Shown here in pieces: positions 61,001-64,000 of a stretch of 64,000 nt of DNA. A model generated the notes under the pieces. That model searched no databases and was not told where the DNA came from. It worked only from the letters and a program-made list of their open reading frames with translations. The stretch covers positions 33,098,491-33,162,490 of the forward strand of contig OY855906.1 of NCBI GenBank assembly GCA_963693305.1. The letters run 5' to 3'. The position numbers were made by a program, and so were the translations under genes. How positions within the stretch are numbered: the first letter of the stretch is position 1; every line of letters begins with the position of its first letter. This DNA comes from Meandrina meandrites. Taxonomy: Eukaryota; Cnidaria; Anthozoa; Scleractinia; Meandrinidae.

Positions 61001-64000
61001 TTTTGTGTCGAGAAACTGGAAGTTTGATTAGGTTAGCAATTAAATTTTCGCCACTCCTGATTGCTTTCTGAAAAGGTTCTTTGATCTCCTGCGCTGTAAG
61101 GCTAGCTCATTGTTACTGACTTTGTGAAAACACGGAGCCCTTTGATATAAGAATTAGATACGCTTTTAATTAAACTTGCATCAACTCACAGATCACTGTT
61201 TTTCTTTCGATCTGCTTGACTCCTAAGTAGTTAAAAAAAGCTTTTCGTTGTGTACCGAATGCAGCTCGATTTACGTACTACTAAACACATACATGACAAA
61301 TAGGTGCCGACTCAAAACGTGCATCTGGCGCGTTCTACACAAATACCAATTAAAACTTTGACCGTATACTAACTAATAGAAAGATAAAGCACTGTTATAA
61401 GAAGCGGAGGTATAACAAAATGAAATATAGTTGAATAATAGAGGTCGAATTTAAAATGTTAACAAATTTTAATAACTGGAAGAGTTCACAAAATATAAAT
61501 TGTCGAGTGGACTTGTTTATTTTAAGATACCTGATTAATTTTCCTGCCTGAACTCTGAATAATAGGAAGCCAGATCAATAATTCAGTAAATTAAAAATCT
61601 TTTCTCCTGTCATCCGCTAGGAAAGGCAAACACCTTAAGAGCATGTTCATTTCATATTACATTTGTAATAAAGTAGTTTGACGCCTTAGTTAAGTTTATG
61701 TTATGCTTATTTGTTTTGCCTTGTCACTGTTACTGTGAAACTCAGAAAACCGTGAACACCAGAAATATTAATGGAATGTTATTGTGTTGCAAGGAAAAAG
61801 CCAATCAGGCGTGAGAAAACTAAACCGCAAACAGCAACGGTTATTAGTTTGTGGTTTTGAGGTTTGCTTGCGTGTCCTGAACTTTATTTTGATTGGGCAC
61901 TAGACAATCAACATTCCTGAAATATTTCAGGTGTTCACGGTTTTCTGAGTTTGATAGTAAATGAAACTCAGTAGTATCGTTAGCAATGAGAAAATCTGAG
62001 CAAAAAGATGATTAAAGACTAAGAGAGATAGAAGTAGACTCAGAAATCGTTAATTTTCGATTAAATCATTTAAGTTGTTAATTGATATATGCAAAGACAC
62101 TACGAAATCGCTGTTGGTTAGGGTCGCCATGCAGCTCTCGTAAGGTCTCACATGAGTGGCTGAGAGAACAATAGAACAAACAACAAGAACAATGCCCCTA
62201 GCCCCCAAAACAATAGCAGCTGCTAACTAGAGGAACCAGTAGAATTACAAGCTTACGAGAGCTGCTAGTTGGTTGAGCTGCTATTCGTTGGTCAACCCAA
62301 CAAGTGTTGACCATTATCACACTGCTAGTTGTTCAAATTCATTTTATTGCTTTTGTAGTTAGGAGTAGGAATTGAACATCGGTTACTCGGTATTTTACGT
62401 CCGGGTAAATCTGCGTTTCTTATATATGTCACTGATTAAAAGTGACATCGATTGTTAAACCAGTGAGGGGCAACCTTATGAACCTTGGTGTTTCACGAAG
62501 GAAGCGCGTTTTGACTAAACTAATATTTTGTGATAGCTAGGATAATTAAAAATATTATGTTGACATGTCACTACGTTATAGTGAACTTTTTTTTAATAAA
62601 AGTTTCCTACATAAACGATAAGTCCAAAAAAAAAACAAGTGTGATAAATACAATTGATTGAAATCGTGGGTCATATTACGATCCGCCGGATGCTAACTAA
62701 TTGCCAATCTCTAATCCTCCAGCGTTGGTGTCAATCTTAACTACATTCCAGGCCTTAGCCGCGCCATCTAAACAAAAAGTTGCACGGTTCGTGTGCTTAC
62801 ACCAGTTGGTCCGAAATATGTAACCGTGCCAGTCAAAAGGTTGACCTGCTTTTCTCATGTCCCAACTTACACACTTAGCCGTTCAAAAATTCGTCCAGTT
62901 CGGCCGGTTCTGTGTAAACGCAAGGTTAAACCGTGCAAGTTTTAATTTTGTCCTTGCAAAAATTTCTCCAGACCGTTGTAAACGGGGCCTCACAAAGTGT
63001 CTTTCCATTTTTCGAATTACAACCGTATTTACCAAGCCACGCTGCTAGAACAAAAAACCGTTAAATGCTTCGTATGGATTCCTGGAAATGCACGTTTGTG
63101 CATAGCTTATATTGTCATGAAGATGTCACACATTTTCTTCATTTGATTTGCTGTTGATGGTTTAAACGGCAATCCCAAATAATCATAGGAGGGTAGTTTT
63201 CTAAGTATGATCATTCCTCTCTGGTGAGTGAACTTTTTATTCCTAAGCGCGATTCGAGACTAGTAGTATTTTCACAAATGCAACATCGCTTATACAAGTA
63301 TATGCATATCATCATCTATAAGAAGCCTCGCAACGTTAATTGATATACATGTGGGTTTATTTTTTAATTCTTGAATTCCCCGCATCCAAAAACATCAGTA
63401 ACAACCAGTATGCGGTGCGGGATAAGCGGACACAATTCTTAGCCCATTTATTGAAACAAAGACAATTTTATTAACTAAGTGCAAAACAAAACCTCACTAT
63501 GATACCTCTGGCTAGAAACAAATGAAAAATGCTAATGAAAATCAAACAGCATCGTTTACTTTTTACAACTAGTCAGGTCACACGAAATAAGTAAATAAAT
63601 TAATAATAAAATGAATAGCTCAAACTGTACAGTAGAAACAAAGCAAACTATTGAAAAAGAAAACTGAACAAGGAATACTCCCGACGCATAAGGATAATCT
63701 CGGGCATATAAAATTGATGCACTCAGACATTACGCTCAGACAAAGATAAATGAACAATAACTTGGTGAGTAGATGAAAAGTAATATTGTACTTTATTATA
63801 TAAACTGCAGTGGTATAGCGGGTGGTAGCAAATCGAGAAAAATGGTATCACACGTGTGGATAAAAATGGTATCCACACATGTGTGATATCATTTTTTACC
63901 AATCAGCTCACAGAGTTTGCCATGTTACAATGCTCAATGGGCCAAGGTTTATCGATATTAAGTCGAAACATCTTCGGATCTTCCTCGGCAATCTTCGGGA
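61001..64000. other. Right-hand spacer of the array (no gene seen)
   Basis: 61001-62600 matches the upstream flank of receptor 3 (50938-52200). 62990-63190 matches 42630-42800, which in the left part of the array lies between the USP5 fragment and receptor 3. A 60-bp hairpin lies at 63837-63898. No exon or RNA gene was recognised. Confidence 0.5.
63837..63898. repeat. Palindromic hairpin near right edge
   Basis: AAAAATGGTATCACACGTGT, then GGATA, pairs with TATCC, then ACACATGTGTGATATCATTT, with a very short loop. No flanking duplication was identified. Confidence 0.6.

Noticed and set aside
1..64000. CRISPR arrays, bacterial operons, phage or plasmid genes
   Set aside because: Intron-containing metazoan genes across the window; no direct-repeat/spacer arrays or prokaryotic coding stretches seen.

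Overview
This window is eukaryotic nuclear DNA. It is AT-rich, holds short exons with GT..AG introns, carries many small foldback elements, and has no operons, ribosome binding sites or CRISPR arrays. The gene content and the tandem family of somatomedin-B 7TM receptors fit an anthozoan cnidarian, most likely a stony coral. That assignment is inference; no marker gene fixes the species. All gene models below were assembled by hand from splice sites, reading phase and remembered family conservation, and no search was run.

Layout, left to right. (1) Positions 1-2433, plus strand: the 3' two thirds of an OVCA2-type serine hydrolase gene, entering from the left edge. (2) Positions 3446-22047, plus strand: a complete 28-exon ubiquitin-specific protease 5/13 gene (zinc-finger UBP, split USP catalytic domain, two UBA domains). 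Its introns hold TTAA-flanked MITE-like elements, a GATCTT minisatellite, several sense-strand G-runs, a 1.3-kb (GAAATA)n block present twice in tandem, and a broken second copy of the UBA2 exon. (3) Positions 23575-61000, minus strand: four tandem seven-exon genes, all in frame from start to stop (predicted 762, 779, 764 and 777 aa). Each encodes a signal peptide, one somatomedin B domain, a Cys-rich ectodomain and a class-B/Methuselah-like 7TM domain. (4) Positions 61001-64000: no gene, but sequence homologous to the spacers of the array, suggesting that the array continues to the right.

The most interesting feature is how the receptor array grew. USP5 and receptor 1 are convergent neighbours. 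A copy of the USP5 3' end (intron plus terminal exon) lies inside the array at about 41.46-42.35 kb, and two weaker traces resembling the USP5 His-box exon lie at about 44.64 and 52.26 kb. The duplicated block therefore appears to have carried the tail of USP5 with the receptor gene. Elements found in only one copy give a relative order of events: a 293-bp TIR element in receptor 3, and a LINE fragment with a TIR element nested in it upstream of receptor 4.

Functionally, OVCA2 (hydrolase) and USP5 (disassembly of unanchored polyubiquitin) are housekeeping enzymes. The receptors are predicted cell-surface proteins with variable ectodomain linkers and conserved 7TM exons. Ligands are unknown.
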